A stretch of 64,000 nucleotides of DNA from Xylocopa sonorina (lineage: Eukaryota > Arthropoda > Insecta > Hymenoptera > Apidae), in NCBI RefSeq assembly GCF_050948175.1, contig NC_135194.1, positions 13,880,033 to 13,944,032 on the forward strand, written 5' to 3'. Shown here in pieces: positions 25,601 to 39,000 of the stretch. The notes under the pieces are model-generated. The model was not told the DNA's origin and made no database searches. It saw only the letters and a list, made by a program, of their open reading frames with translations. Each line of letters opens with the position of its first letter. Position 1 is the first letter of the stretch. The translations under genes and the position numbers were made by a program.

Positions 25601-28600
25601 CTAACGTTAACCCGAGCAGGCAGGCTCGATTCCTCTCGATGCCTCCGCGGCCTGGCGGGTGTAATTGGCCGAGGCCAACGGAGATCCTATCGGGGCCCTG
25701 TGAATCGAGATCCTCGCACCCGCGACTACACACACGCCTCGAGGATCGCACGGCCGCACCCGGTACGCGCGTTCGCGGATAGACGGGATCGATCGCGACC
25801 CTCTATTAGACTACCTGCTCGGGCAACCGATTTTTCCTACCGTCCCCGCGATCGTGCAGGCATTTGTCAATTTAGATCGCGACTCGGATCGAATTCGAGC
25901 CCATCGTACGATAATAGTCGGGTGGCGAGTGTTAAGAGTAAAAAGGGAACCCGGGAGGAGCGAGAAATATTCGAGAGTAGCGCGAGCCCCGGGAAGCATT
26001 CGAGCCAGGGAAAGTCGTAACCGTCTCAGATTCCGATGCCACCCACCGGGTAAACCGATAGCATGCACCGTCGTGTAGACAATAGTAATACCGGGCGTGC
26101 AATGGGTCAATGAGGTGCTTGTTATGGGGAACACGAAATACTTTGCATACCCCATAGATATTCATCGGCCTGCCTGGCGTGCGCTACGGACGAGCGTGGC
26201 CGTGCCACGGTGGACGCCGCGCGGCGCATAGCACGGTGAAACTCAGGAAACGATCGCCTTTAGAAATGGAAACAGCCAATCGATATGCGCGCGGCCGCAC
26301 AACAAGACGCCTCGCTATAAACGGCATTATGAAATAACCCATCGGCTTTCCCACGTGATCGTGTCCACTCGTCGTAGTTCTACTTGCGCCCGGTGAAAAC
26401 GAGTTTCCAATCGAGACGAATTTCAACGAAGACGAACAGACTAGACAGTGACACACGTAGATGACGATGGAACAAGCATTTCGCGCGCAGCCAAAGAATT
26501 CCAGTCCGTTGAATTACAGCGTCGGCTGTCGGTTAAGAGTAGAGAAGGCATTCCTGAAGTTCGTGCCGGTCCCACCGTGCGGTATCACGGCCGCAAACCG
26601 CAACCCCATATTACGAATGTTTGTCGATGCGCGATAAACGCAGCCGTCGTAATTATGCACGTAATTCACTTAATTTGACGTTTCTCCTTCGTTACACGGG
26701 GCCCGTGTGTTCCGAGGTAACGAACTTTATTGGTAAGAGAGCGATTTATCGTTCTCCCCGATCTCACACGATTTCTGCACCCCGGTGCACGGTGCACGGT
26801 GCGCGTAGCCTGTTTATACGGGGACGTTCGGTTCACACCGATTTAAACAGCCGATTCGCGAATCCTGGCTTACCAAGCGAGAAAGAGAGAGAGAGAGAGA
26901 AAGAGAGAATCCACGGGCAACGATGACGACTCGTTTCAAACCGGCCCGATTTACGATATCGAACTTTATCCCCGTCGTGGAAACGAATGTCGCGGGGGAA
27001 TCTCTCGATTCGTCCCTTTCCTCGGTGGCGGATATCGCGCGCGGCTCGAACGCGCGGCGTGACCGCGGAAACAACCTCGCAGCCTTCGAATTTCACACCG
27101 ATGGAAATACGGCTCGCTCGTGTCCGCCACGGGATCGGTTGCCCGTGAAACGAGAATCAACGACTGCCGGAGAAAAAGAAAAGGCACGCGTTTTTCGAAA
27201 CGAATCGAGACCGTGGCCGCGCGGCGTACGGATATACCTTTTCAGAATCACCGTACAGTTTCAAGAACGTTGACCCGGTTTAACGGGGCGGTCTGTTATG
27301 AATTATGAAAGGAAATTCCGATTTGAATTTGTAAATTTCTACTTCATCATTTTCCTCATCGCGGGCAGAGCGGTTTTTGAATTTTTCCACCGAGCGTCGG
27401 CTAATGTTTATTTATGCACCGTTTATGGGGAAAATGAACAGCGGCGCGCGTCTTACGACGTGAATTTCAATTGGAATAGGAGCCGTCGAACCGATGCTAC
27501 CACAATAACCGGGCGTTACTCCTTCGAACCAGGCTAAAGAGGATATCAAGGAGGCAGCCGCCTGGTTATGCGCGCCAGATGAACACCCGATAAATACTGC
27601 GTTAACGTGGTGCTAAGAGGAAGTGTTATGCACTCGAATGAACTTTATTTGCGATGCACCTTCATGAACTTTAATATCCGATGTATTCGCCGCGTGGTTG
27701 CCTGTTAATTAATTTCATTTCATTTTACGCGTACCGTCTTATTATTCCTCCGCGTCCCTTCTCCCGTGCCACCTCCGTTCGACGAATTTATCGCGTTCGC
27801 ACTCGATAAATCGTCTGCGTAACTCGTTTAACAAACCCGAATACGCACACACACACACACATACAATATACGTATCATCGAATCCAGTTGGAAAAAAATC
27901 GCGCGCTCCAGCGAGCATCCCCGATTCGCTTTCACGCGGCGAGCGCGATTTTAAATTTATTCAAATTTATGGCGCGGACGTACCCCGCGTTTCTCGCAAC
28001 AGAGTGCCGTGCCTGGATCAATTCTCGTATTCACAACGTCTGACACAATAAAGTTCTTGATAGATCTGCTTTCCAGGGAACGAGCTATTTGGTATACAGG
28101 CTTGCGACTAATCGATTCGATCTTGTCGCATTCGAGTCGTGCATCGACGATTTTACGCCCTCCCGCCTCCACGTGTTTCATTCCGCGGCCTTACTAACGC
28201 GTGCATGCGTTTTACGAATACTCAGGCTATCCCTGAATACCTACTCTTCCCAGGGAAAAACGTACTAAACGCGCGCGCCTCTCGCTGAATGAAAATGTCT
28301 GCTGGGAAGAAGAACCTTCGTCCCGGATCGAGCGCTACGTGGACGCGCGGTCTCGTCGAGGATGCTGATCCCGGACACCTGGACATCGATCGGTACCGTT
28401 GCTCCCTGGCTCGATTTGAAACCTCGCCGTGTCGCGCGTCTAACGCGAGAAAGAATCCCGCGGAGAATTGACCGTGCAACGGGCGCACGCACAGCCGCGC
28501 GGCTAACCTGCTCGCTCGGCTCGCTGACAAGCCGCTCCCGCGGGCAAAGTTCAATGCTAGGAGCTCCTTCTTGTTTTATGTACCGGATTACGCTTCGCCT

Positions 28601-31600
28601 GCCGCGGAAGTAGCGTCGTCTCCCTGGAGGGCACGCGAGGTAACTTCCCGGCAGGCGAGCCGCGGGAAAAACCCGTGAAAAACCCGACGCACCCGAGCTC
28701 TTCTTTAACGCGTCCCTCCTCGAGCGGACGAGCCGCGCCTTCTAATGGCGCGGCGCGATCACGATTGAAAATTTACGTTGATTTAAATGTCCCGCGGCTC
28801 GTAAATTTCATCCCCTCGCGTAGCGTGCGCGAGCTATGCCGTACGCGTACCCGGCGAACAGAGAGGTGAACACCGAACATGCAAAGCGTATTACGCCGGT
28901 TCTCGGAACTCGAGGGGGCCTGAAAATCTCGAGGATCGTCGCGTGATCGCTTCTCACAGTCTCGAACGGTTTCCGAAGCTATCATAATCGGCGGCGGTTG
29001 ATGCAGGCGAGCGGGTGTTAACGCAACGGCGGACGTCGTAACGAGGATCGAATGGATTACACGTGCGCGTAATGACGTCGGGGGTCTCCTGGCGGTGGTA
29101 GCCGACCGGTAGCCGACAGACGAGAGAATTGAAGCCTATCAGCCGTGAGGAACGGCTGAGAATGGACGCGACGCGGGGTTAATAGAGATCGCGTCGGTCC
29201 GCCCGGCTCTCTACATGCGCAATGCTCCACGGCAGCCTGGCGAGCAGCTGGAAAAATCCTCTCCGCTTGTATCTCGCGCCTAGTCGAGGAATATTTATCT
29301 CGACGATCGTTTATTTTCGGCCTGGCGAACGTGAATATCATCGCATTCCTTATCGCCACCGCGTCACTGATGGCTGTCGATGGTGATTTCGCTTCCAGGG
29401 TAATATGCATCTCGCCGTTCGTTCCACGCTGGCTGCGACGGATTTTTCTTCCGTGGGGGTACACCGCGATGGGAAAGGCCGTTTAATTGTATTCCCACCG
29501 GCGTTGAAATCGATTTACGGGGGACGCGAAACAATTAATCACGCGCGTCGCGCGTTTTCGCGGTCGACGCGCGAACACCCGCGAGGGGTGGAAAAGAAAT
29601 CGTTCGATCGGCAACCGAGTACGGGTGGTCGAAAAAAAATTTCATAAACCTGTTTCGTAGCCGGTCGGATACGCGGGTGAACGCGACGAGCGGTGGGGAA
29701 AAAAAGAAACGCCGAAACAAAAAAAAAAAAAAGGAAAAACGTTCATATATCCACAGGAACTTTTACTCGGCTCGTAATTGAACGTTATCACGTTTTACGT
29801 TGGTTTTTATGAAAAGGAATTTCATCGTCGGACGAAGACGGAGAAGAAGATGCAATTTCGCCCGTCCACGGTCACCGATAGAAGGTTTGTAGGCGTAATA
29901 AAGGTTTTTTACCGAAATTAAACGGAGTTCGTTACGATCTGTTGTTGCACCGACGATCACCTATCACGCTGCACCACCCCTCTTCCTTATTTCACCATCC
30001 TCCTTCTAAACCCTTCCCCTCCGTCCTCTTTCTGCCTCTCCGAGCACCGCATCGCTCCCGAGCGCAAGCTTATTATCATTATTTCGCGATAAAGGTATGA
30101 AATAATCGAGAGACGTTCTATACCACACTTATCGGGCTTGGAGAGAAAAGTGGCGCATCGAGAAGAAGAAAGGAGGGAAAAGAGATGGCGTGTGCATCCT
30201 GTCTCTTTCTATCTCGCTTTCATACTATATATATATATACACATCCGAGAGTCAGGTACGATGTTGATGCCGATACCTAATCGATCGAGATCCAATCGAA
30301 TATTATGGCTAACGAGCTGTCACGCCTGCCTGAACACGATGTTGGAATCATCCTTTTCCACGGCAACGAGATCCTTCACCTTAGATCCTCAGCGCCTAAC
30401 CCCGCCACTTTTTGCTGTTCGCTTGACAACACAGAAAATTTATGCTACCAGACTCGCGAACAATTACCGAACCTCGCACGCACGAACAGCATCGCGATTG
30501 GTTTCCTCGTAATTAATTTACCACACGGGATACCGCAGTGGTAGGTAAGCAGACCTGTTAGAAAAGGCAAACTACGTAAACCAAGTAGCCACGGTAGAAA
30601 AATAGCGGTTTGCGCCTCTCTCTCGCCCCAGGACTCTCTGGGATCATCCTCGAGAGTTACGAGAAGCAGGAGCTCGACGAGAAACGGAGGCGGGATGACC
30701 CGGTTGGTTAACGACACGGGAATAGTCCTCGCGGCACCACCTCCATCGGTCTCGCAACCGATCGCACCACTTTGCTCCTTCGTCCTTTGCGAGCTTCGTC
30801 GCGGACTGGTCGTGGCAGTCGAAGGTGACATGATTGCATCGCTTATTGGTCCCGTGGTCCGCGGCGCGGACTCTGGGGCTTGATTGGACGTGGTGTCCGC
30901 GTGTGCCTCGTAGCCCCGATCCAACGTTTCCGTGCGAAAAATAGAACTGTCGCGGATCGAGGACGAGGCGGACAAGTTCGACGCGGACGATGTTTTGCCG
31001 GGGGACCCGGGTTTTGCCGTCGCGCGTTCGCCAAGAAACTGGCCAGCGCGCGACTTTTTTTCCACCGTCGTTGCTTCCACGACCTGCGACAAAAACGGGA
31101 GCTCTGCCGGGAATTTATCCGCGAGTCGATTCGGTAGTCCTTGGCGGGAGCCGGCCGGTGTTTTGCGCCGCGAGACGCGCCGCGGACAAACGCATCGGAT
31201 GATTTGTATTCGACGCGTGTTACCTCTCGGCTGTCCGACGATGAGAACACGTCGAACGGCTCGAGAGCAACGTCTTGTTACGGCGAATGAATTACGGTTC
31301 TCGTTAGCTGGACGCTGAGACGTCTATTAGCGATGGACACGCGGTTATCGGTTATTCAAATATCGATTACTACGGTATCGATCGCGTGGTACCGGTGCGA
31401 CTGTCAGTTTTCCATCGTCGAACCTTGACAATCGATCTTCAGATTTGGATAATCCAAGCTCGAACTGTCGCGTCTCGATTTAAAGAAAGCGTCGCGCGTC
31501 ACGAGCCGTCGAGCGATATTCCCTGAAGAGAATGGTGAACGAGCGACGCCTGGAAGCTGGCGAAATTGCGGTAGCCGCGACGGTTTCCAGGAAGCTCGAA

Positions 31601-34600
31601 GGTTTGCGCTAATTCTACGATAGGAAGTTCTTGCCGTGTCGGTTCCGGATGCTGTAAAAGCAGAAACCTCGCGCTCAGTCCAGCCCACGGGTACACGCCG
31701 CCGTGGCGTTTCTATATAACGAGGCTTGTGTCACCGATGCCTGGGTCACCGTATACGGCGGAATATTACTGCCATTAATCAACGACAGACGGTCGCGGAG
31801 GTGACGACAGTCTGACAGTTCTTTTCTGCTCCACTCGCCTCTGGATTTTACCTCGGATACCTCGCAGATCCCCAGGCTGGCCGCTGCACTTTGCAAGGAA
31901 TGCCACGTGTTCCGTGAAAGAGGTGGATTCTTAAAAAAAAAACAGACAGAGAAAGAGAGAGAGAGAGAGAAGGAAGAGAAAAGACGGGGAAGCGGAGCAG
32001 AAGAAACCGTGTGGCATTGTGTCACCGCGGGATATCACGAAACGTTACGCGAGCGTGGAACTAAAACTGTCATCCCTCTGCGTCGCGGGGGTAAAGTGAA
32101 TCGGTGACGAAGGACGATTAATTCGTGTCTCTGTTTGGTCGCAAAAATTCCAGTCAGCTATAATTTACGGTAACATTTACGGTGTTCAACGGTTGATTAA
32201 AAATTTCCATCCATCTCGCTGCTATCGGTTTCTCAGTTCTAAATACGTGGGCGATTAGAAAGCGAATGGAGAACCTGTCCAAGAAAATAGTCGGATATCT
32301 TATACGTTCGCTACACAGAATCCGGAATCAGCTGAGCGTAGCGAGACGTCGAGTCCGCCCTTCTAATTACGCGTCACAATGGCGGGGGTGGGTTTTTCCG
32401 GCGGGCAGCGGGGAGGGCGGCGCGAGAGACAAAAAGGGATCGGGTCGGTTCCCAGCCAGACGAATGGCGAGCGATTAATAAAAGCGGAAAAGCACGGCGC
32501 GAAACTACGAAGGATTTTCCAGTCACGTTCGCCACGGGCCGGAGTTAATTTACGAAATAAATAATATCTTCTTCTTGTGTGCGGGGCTTCCGCGCGAAGG
32601 GGGAGGTCGGCGGCGTGGTTGCAAGCCTGGCAACGGAAGAGGATACACCAGGGTGGGTTGGACGTCCACGGGGAGGGGTGAGAGACTCATAAAGCTGCCT
32701 ACGTGTCGAGCGTAATGAGAACCGGTGATTTTTCTTTCCGCGCCCGCGAATGTAAAAGAAAAATGAACGTGCTCCCTTCCATCCCCAAGGCCCGTGCCTC
32801 GACGCCGATGTACGCCGCCGATGTCCACCTGTTTACCGGCGAGTGGGTGATTGCGTGGGTGACTCGAGTGGCCACTGACGTTGGACAGTAACGACGGGAT
32901 CAATAATTATCAGAAACGGTTAGCAGTTGTTCCTGATATCAATTAGAGAACCAAACCTCCTCTAATAATTTATGTGAAGCCTAGATCTCGGAGGTATTTC
33001 CGTTCTCTTATCCGCTCTTGATAAGTTTCATTTTTATCATACATAAAATCGCGGCGTATATAATACGTAACACGGGGCAAGGATGACAAAGACACGGGTA
33101 CGACGCGATAAAGGATCCGTGCAGCATACCCGGGATCGGGAAATCAATTTTTATCAAAGGATATACGGTGCACCGGCCTGACTTCGGAATCCCAAAAGAG
33201 ACGCGTACAGCGGCAACCTTTCCGGCTACCTAATACCCGGGGCATATACACGGGCATCATTTTTATAGCGGCAATTTCATTTGAGCCTCGACTCATGCAG
33301 TGGTTTCTGATGAGCGAGCCGAAGCAACCCTCTCTCCCGCCGCCCGCGGCCCGAGACACCGGGGGCATCGGCATCCCGCTCTCGACACCCACGGTGCTGC
33401 TTCCGTTTCACCCCCGCTCTCAGCGACGCCATCTTTTCATTAAAACGGTTCATCTGTGAGCCGCATCGAGGCGCTGCCCTTCCTCCACGGAGGGTGAACG
33501 GGCGCGTGGGAAGGAGAGAAACGACACCCCGCTGAACAACGAACAAAGAGGGGGATGGCTTCGCTAAGTTTTCCTTCGTTTCATATCTCAACTCGGCCCC
33601 AACCCCTCTCGCGTCCGCCCTTCGTCGTTCTTTCTTCCCAGCCGGCGCTCTCCCTCGCACCTATTTTCTTCCTCTCCCTTCCTCCTTCCGTCCCTGCCTT
33701 CGTCCTCTGATACGAGTTCCTCCTGGCTAGGCGTGCTCTGATTAATGCCCCCGCTAATAACGTCTTCTCCCCCGGGGAAAGCCCACCCACACCACCTGCA
33801 GCCCACGTCACGCTGGACCGTGCGGACTTATGCGGAATTAAAAACACATCTCGTAGCCACGCCGAGTTATTGCGGCAGGCACTGTCCTCGGGGTTTCCGC
33901 CTTGCCGCGACCTTCCTCGACCGGTTCCTCCGCGGTTGCGGAAAACGTCGCGCGATATCTCTACTCGCGGCTCTGGAGGAATATTCGTCCGTTTCTTCCG
34001 CGAATTTATCGTATCCGGTGGTCCAGTGGAGGATAATCGCGGATCCTTTTTCGAGGGTTGCGGACTCGCTTTTGTCCACGCAGCACTGCAAGTACGGTTA
34101 ACGAATATTCCCATAATTAAGGCCGATTTCTCAGTTGGCGCGGGATCGGCGTGAGTCACTGTGCGTGCGTGACGCGCAAGCCAACGATCGCCTCGCCGCT
34201 GTCCCTCATTTATATTTCGCTGATTACCGTTATTCCTTTCGATTCATTAAGTTCGGCCGCATCCGCCGACGTGCCCTTATCGGCCGCCCCCGGCCTGGCG
34301 GGGCGCGGCGCGGGACAGAAACGAATAGCCACGAAGAAATAATGTACGTAACTTAATTACCGATAGAGGCGGCACCGGGAATAAAGGAATAAATGACGGC
34401 GAAGAGATATGTGCGCGGCGCGCAACGGCAGCGAGCGTTAACGCTGGATTTAATGCCATCCACCGGATGTAAATAATGGCGACGATCCCGTGAATTAGGG
34501 GCCAGTTTGCGCACCGATTAATCGAGACGCTTTTCATCCTCGCGGTGACTTACGACGAAAATTATACCGTGTCCCCGGACGGCTGCACCTCGGGGTCAGT

Positions 34601-36000
34601 TCCTCCGACGTGGAATACGCTTTTAATGCGAAACCTTCGTAGGGCGGGTATTAAGGGTTGCGTGCGCGGTCAGATTTGTACCCTGGTACGTCGCGTAAAG
34701 TATTTTATGCCAGGCGAATGTAAACATTTCGTAATCGTTCACCCGGCGAAAAAGCCGGCCAGCGACGTCCGACGCCACGGTACCGGTCTCTACCAACACA
34801 GTTGATCATCAAGCACACCCAATTACGATCCAGCGTAGATCGGCCGGATTCCTCGGAATAAAATAATCCACGCAAGCATTCCGAGCCGGCAACAGAGGCA
34901 GACAGATGGGTAAAAGGGGGAAAGATAGAGGGGCCCCGGTTTGGCTCGATATAATCACGGGTCGCAATCGGGATCGGCGCTGTTATTACTGTCCGTCCGT
35001 GAAAAATGGTTTCCCCAAACAAATTTCTGGGTGAAAAGGGGAGGCCGATTAGGCGCGCTTGCTTCACGTCGTTGTCTCGTCATAATTATCGTGTTACGTT
35101 GTACGCATCGCCGGCCAATTATGACGAACTGCCGCCGCTCCGAGCTGTTCGGTCCCTTTTTCTACGATGCTTCCTCCCGTCCGTGCCTAGATCGAGGAGC
35201 GTCCGCTCCCGGAGATCAGCCCCGCGGACGACTACACGAATCGCCTCGCCGCGGCCCGTGATAGTTAAAGGAACGCGTCCTCGTGGCTATACAAATCATT
35301 TCTGTGGCGTTTTTTTTCAGAAGGGCCGTCAGGAAAACGATAAAAATCCGCCTTCGGAAGAGGAGTGGCTACACTCGAGGTAGTAGTCCGTGGTGTGGTA
35401 ACCTCCCGACGCGAGCGAGAGGGGCTTGTTATTAAGTCAAGACGTGTACCAACTACAATGAGAGAGGAATTATGTTTGTTCCCGCTGGACGACGCTGCCT
35501 GCACGCGTGTTCCGTTGCCACGGGACGACCCGCCTTTGACTCGGTCGGTCTTGCGACGTTCCTGGCATCGATCACCCGTCCGTCATCCTCGAGGACTTTC
35601 CAACTCTTTTTCTGCTTCCTAACAACCGTTCCCTTGCTCCTCTACTCTCTCGTCGATCGATTCGAGACAACTCTGACGTTCCTCGTTACGCTCCGAACCC
35701 CGTTTCATCTCTGCGAGTGACAGAAAAGTTTCGCGCTGGTACCCATCGACAGTGCAGAACGGGGGACGAGACGCGTCTGGCCGCGCCGAAATCTTCTATT
35801 CCTATCCAAAAGCAATAATAGCCCCCGCGTGGACGATCGTACGTGGCAAGGTGGAACGGTAACGACCCATCGGAGTGGAGCGCGCGGAGGTGAGGCCCGG
35901 CTGCCGTGGTGATTCAGGACGATCCCGCTTATTAAGTGGAGGCGAGTCCACGGACGTGGAGAGGCCGGGTGTATTATGGTCCCGCGGAGTGGCGGATGAG
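25601..36000. other. Non-coding stretch, no gene recognised
   Basis: About 10 kb without a supported gene. Simple repeats: GA at 26879-26907, CA at 27846-27860, A-run of 14 at 29719-29732, TA at 30224-30239 and GA at 31946-31970. Pyrimidine tracts lie at about 29970-30045 and 33600-33710. AT-richer, enhancer-like islands with TAATTA-type words lie at 27600-27760, 32900-33070 and 34195-34510; at 27640-27680 ATGAACTTTA occurs twice 26 bp apart. Frames of 100-215 codons are Arg/Ser/Pro-rich on both strands. Confidence 0.5.
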
Positions 36001-39000
36001 AAGATGGAGATAGGTGGGTAGAACACGCTTGCCGGGGCGCACCGCTCTCCGTGGCTCGTCGACGAACGCTCCACAAACCGCTATTATTTATATTAAGTTT
36101 AATGCAACTACGTGACTGAATCCTCCTGGGCTGGCCGCCCCGCGCTTGCCGCCCAGGCCCCCGTGTATCATTAGTATACGCCTATTATTGCATTACTTCG
36201 TGCTCCGAACCGACGTAGCCAACGTGCGCGCGCGGCCACGGTATTACAACGAGATGTGTGCACACGCCTGTTGGACGATGACCCTTGCCAAGGCGGTCGA
36301 CGCGAAAAATTTCTTCCCCTTCGAGACGGGGCGAGTCGCGGTGGTCGCGCGCGATCGCCCCTCGACTTTCCATTCCGCCGCCGCCGCCGCCGTGACGGGA
36401 AATCGACCGTTTCATCGCGTTAACCGTTCTCAACCGAGGATCGCCGGTTCTCTCGCTCGCTAAACGGCCGGTTCGTTCGTCGGGTAATATTCCGTTTCGC
36501 GGCTCCCGCTCCCTCTATATATAGACCTGACGTTGCCGGTTATAAACGTAGGCCGTTGGCGATATGATGACGCGGCGAAAGAACCGGGATCCAGCCGCGA
36601 TTGCCATGCAAATCGGCGCGCGATAGTTGCATCGTAAAACTCACGCCCCATCGCGCAGCGTTAGTCGCAGCGTTCAACCGGTGAAAACCGCGCGCGTGGC
36701 AAATATTCATCGCGTGTCGCGGCCGTAACCGCGCATCTGCTTATGTATTATACGCGAACAGTCGAGAGGTTGACCCGCGCGGGTTTCATCAGCGAGTGTT
36801 CCAGGCACGCTCGATTTCCATGCGACGCGAATTCCACGATTCCACGATCAGCCGTTTACGCGAATTAATTTCGCGCGCCCCCAAAAGGGGAAGCGATCTT
36901 TTTCGTGTTGCACAACGTTCGTGGTTCGCGCGAGAATGACAACCTTTATTAGGTGAAAATCGCGTGATTCTTGTTCTGCACTCCCGCGCTGCGTTTCCTC
37001 CCATCTACAGCGATCGTTGTTTGAATTCGAGGTAATGGCGAATTAGAGATAATGGCATGGCGCGCCCCCGACGACCGCGTGGTACACGTGTAAGGGCCGC
37101 GAAGCTCGCGTTAAGATACGTATCTCTATGCAAATACCCGTGCCATCTCTCGATTCGATCTCTTCATAACGTCGGGGACGGTCAATGGAAAAGCGATTGT
37201 ATGGAAAACGAAGCCGTCCCGCGTAACGAGCCCTGCGAACCTTACGCGAATACGTAACGCATTCCTTCGAGGGGAAAATGGAGAGCGAACGGTATGGAAA
37301 TTGTACGGAAAAGTTTGATCGTACGCGTAAAAAGGCATCGCGGTTCCCTTGGTATCGTATGTATTTCTCAGAGGTGAGGTATAGTTACAGGGTACGCGGC
37401 AAGAGGCGCACCGATGATGCGTTATCTGGACACGAACCGCGTGATTTTATCCGCGCGCACCCGAGTTTCAGCCCGATAATAGCCTCGGATCGGTTGCGCC
37501 AGATTCGAGATATCACGTTCCCCTCGACAGGGTCGCGATCGGATCGGTCATCGTCGCGCGTTACCGCTCGGTTGCATGTTCACCGCCGCGGTGAACAATG
37601 CTTCCCGCCCTTTCGATTCCTCGAAACTGCTACGGTATCGCACGCTGGGCCTTGAGACGGTGCCGTTTACCTCTGCGCGTGTACCTCAATTAAGGAGTCC
37701 CATTCGAGATCGCGATACGTAGGTGTACTCGTAAAAAGGTACCCCAGCGTCGCGATTAAAGAGGATCGATTGGCTCGTCATCTATTGATTGCATGTTATT
37801 CGGTGTTAATGACCAGCTTGTTGGTAGAGTATCAGCGACGTCGATCGAGCGTCTATGCAGAACTTCCCACGGCAGATTGATCGCGAGCGTTCACGTTGAT
37901 CGACAGTCGACGTTGATCGTCGAAGGGAAACTCCATCAATAGTGACAGCCGACTATCAAAAGCGAAACGGTAGGTACGTTTAATTGGCGAAGCGTTGTTG
38001 CGTTCGCGCTTCGACCAGCTACAACTTTCAACGATACTGTTCCAGTTCGTGCGCTGGCCGGAAAAAACGCAGCTAGGCTCCGTCCAGGTGTTCGTGGAAC
38101 CTCTAGCGGCCTTTACGAGCCGCGTAAGTCATAGCGTGACCATTCCCTCCCATCGTCCATGGGATCTCTGCTGCTTATTCAAGGTATTTGGGTCAGCTTC
38201 CGTTAACCGGCTTTTTCAACGAATTAATCGCGCTCAACCTACACCCCGTTTACTACTCGCGAAGCCACTTCTTCGAGCCTTGAGATAGAATTGCACGTTT
38301 GTATCACCAAACAGTCAGACTACCTTTCCTAGACAACCAGTCGCTTTAGGTAGCCGCAAAGCCATAGATTACGGAGTTCCACGAACAAATTTGCCTCCAG
38401 TTCGATACTCGACTCGGCCACCGTTCTCGATCCTCGTGGAGGAGCGTCCTTTTGTTCGTCAAACGCGACGCGTGAGAAGAGTCCGTCCGACGAGGTTCCA
38501 TAGGGGCGCGTCGGTAATTTCTGCGCGTGTATGCTGACGAATTTATGAATGGCGAGACGCGTATTTGAATGTTGCCAGGAGGGACGGCTCGCGTCTAGCC
38601 GTTTCTAACCGAGCAGCGATATTTAGAAACAGGGAGGAAGAAGAGAGGAAGAGAAAAAGAGAGAGAGGGTGAGAGGGATAGAGATTTCGAAGTGGACTAG
38701 GCCACGGCTAGCCGGGCCTCGTCGGGATGTAAATCATTCGGAGTTCTCTAGCGCCACCCCTATAATCACTGGAACCAGACTCTACCGCTTCCTTGACCGG
38801 GCATCTCCCGGCGCGGTGAAATTTGCGCCGACAAACTGCTCGGACGATTTCGAGGCCTAGAACCCCGTTGCACACGTGTGGTCCTTATTGTTTCGGCCAG
38901 CACTCGATCGTTATTTCCGATCCGGGTCTTGTTCCTCTGCCCCGCGAACTTGTTGCTCTTTCACGCCTATTAGTCGTTCATCCGCGCTCTATTAGCCTCT

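Noticed and set aside
30224..30256. TATATATATA followed about 25-30 bp later by GTCAGGT, promoter-like
   Set aside because: It is a simple TA repeat with no downstream exon to support it.
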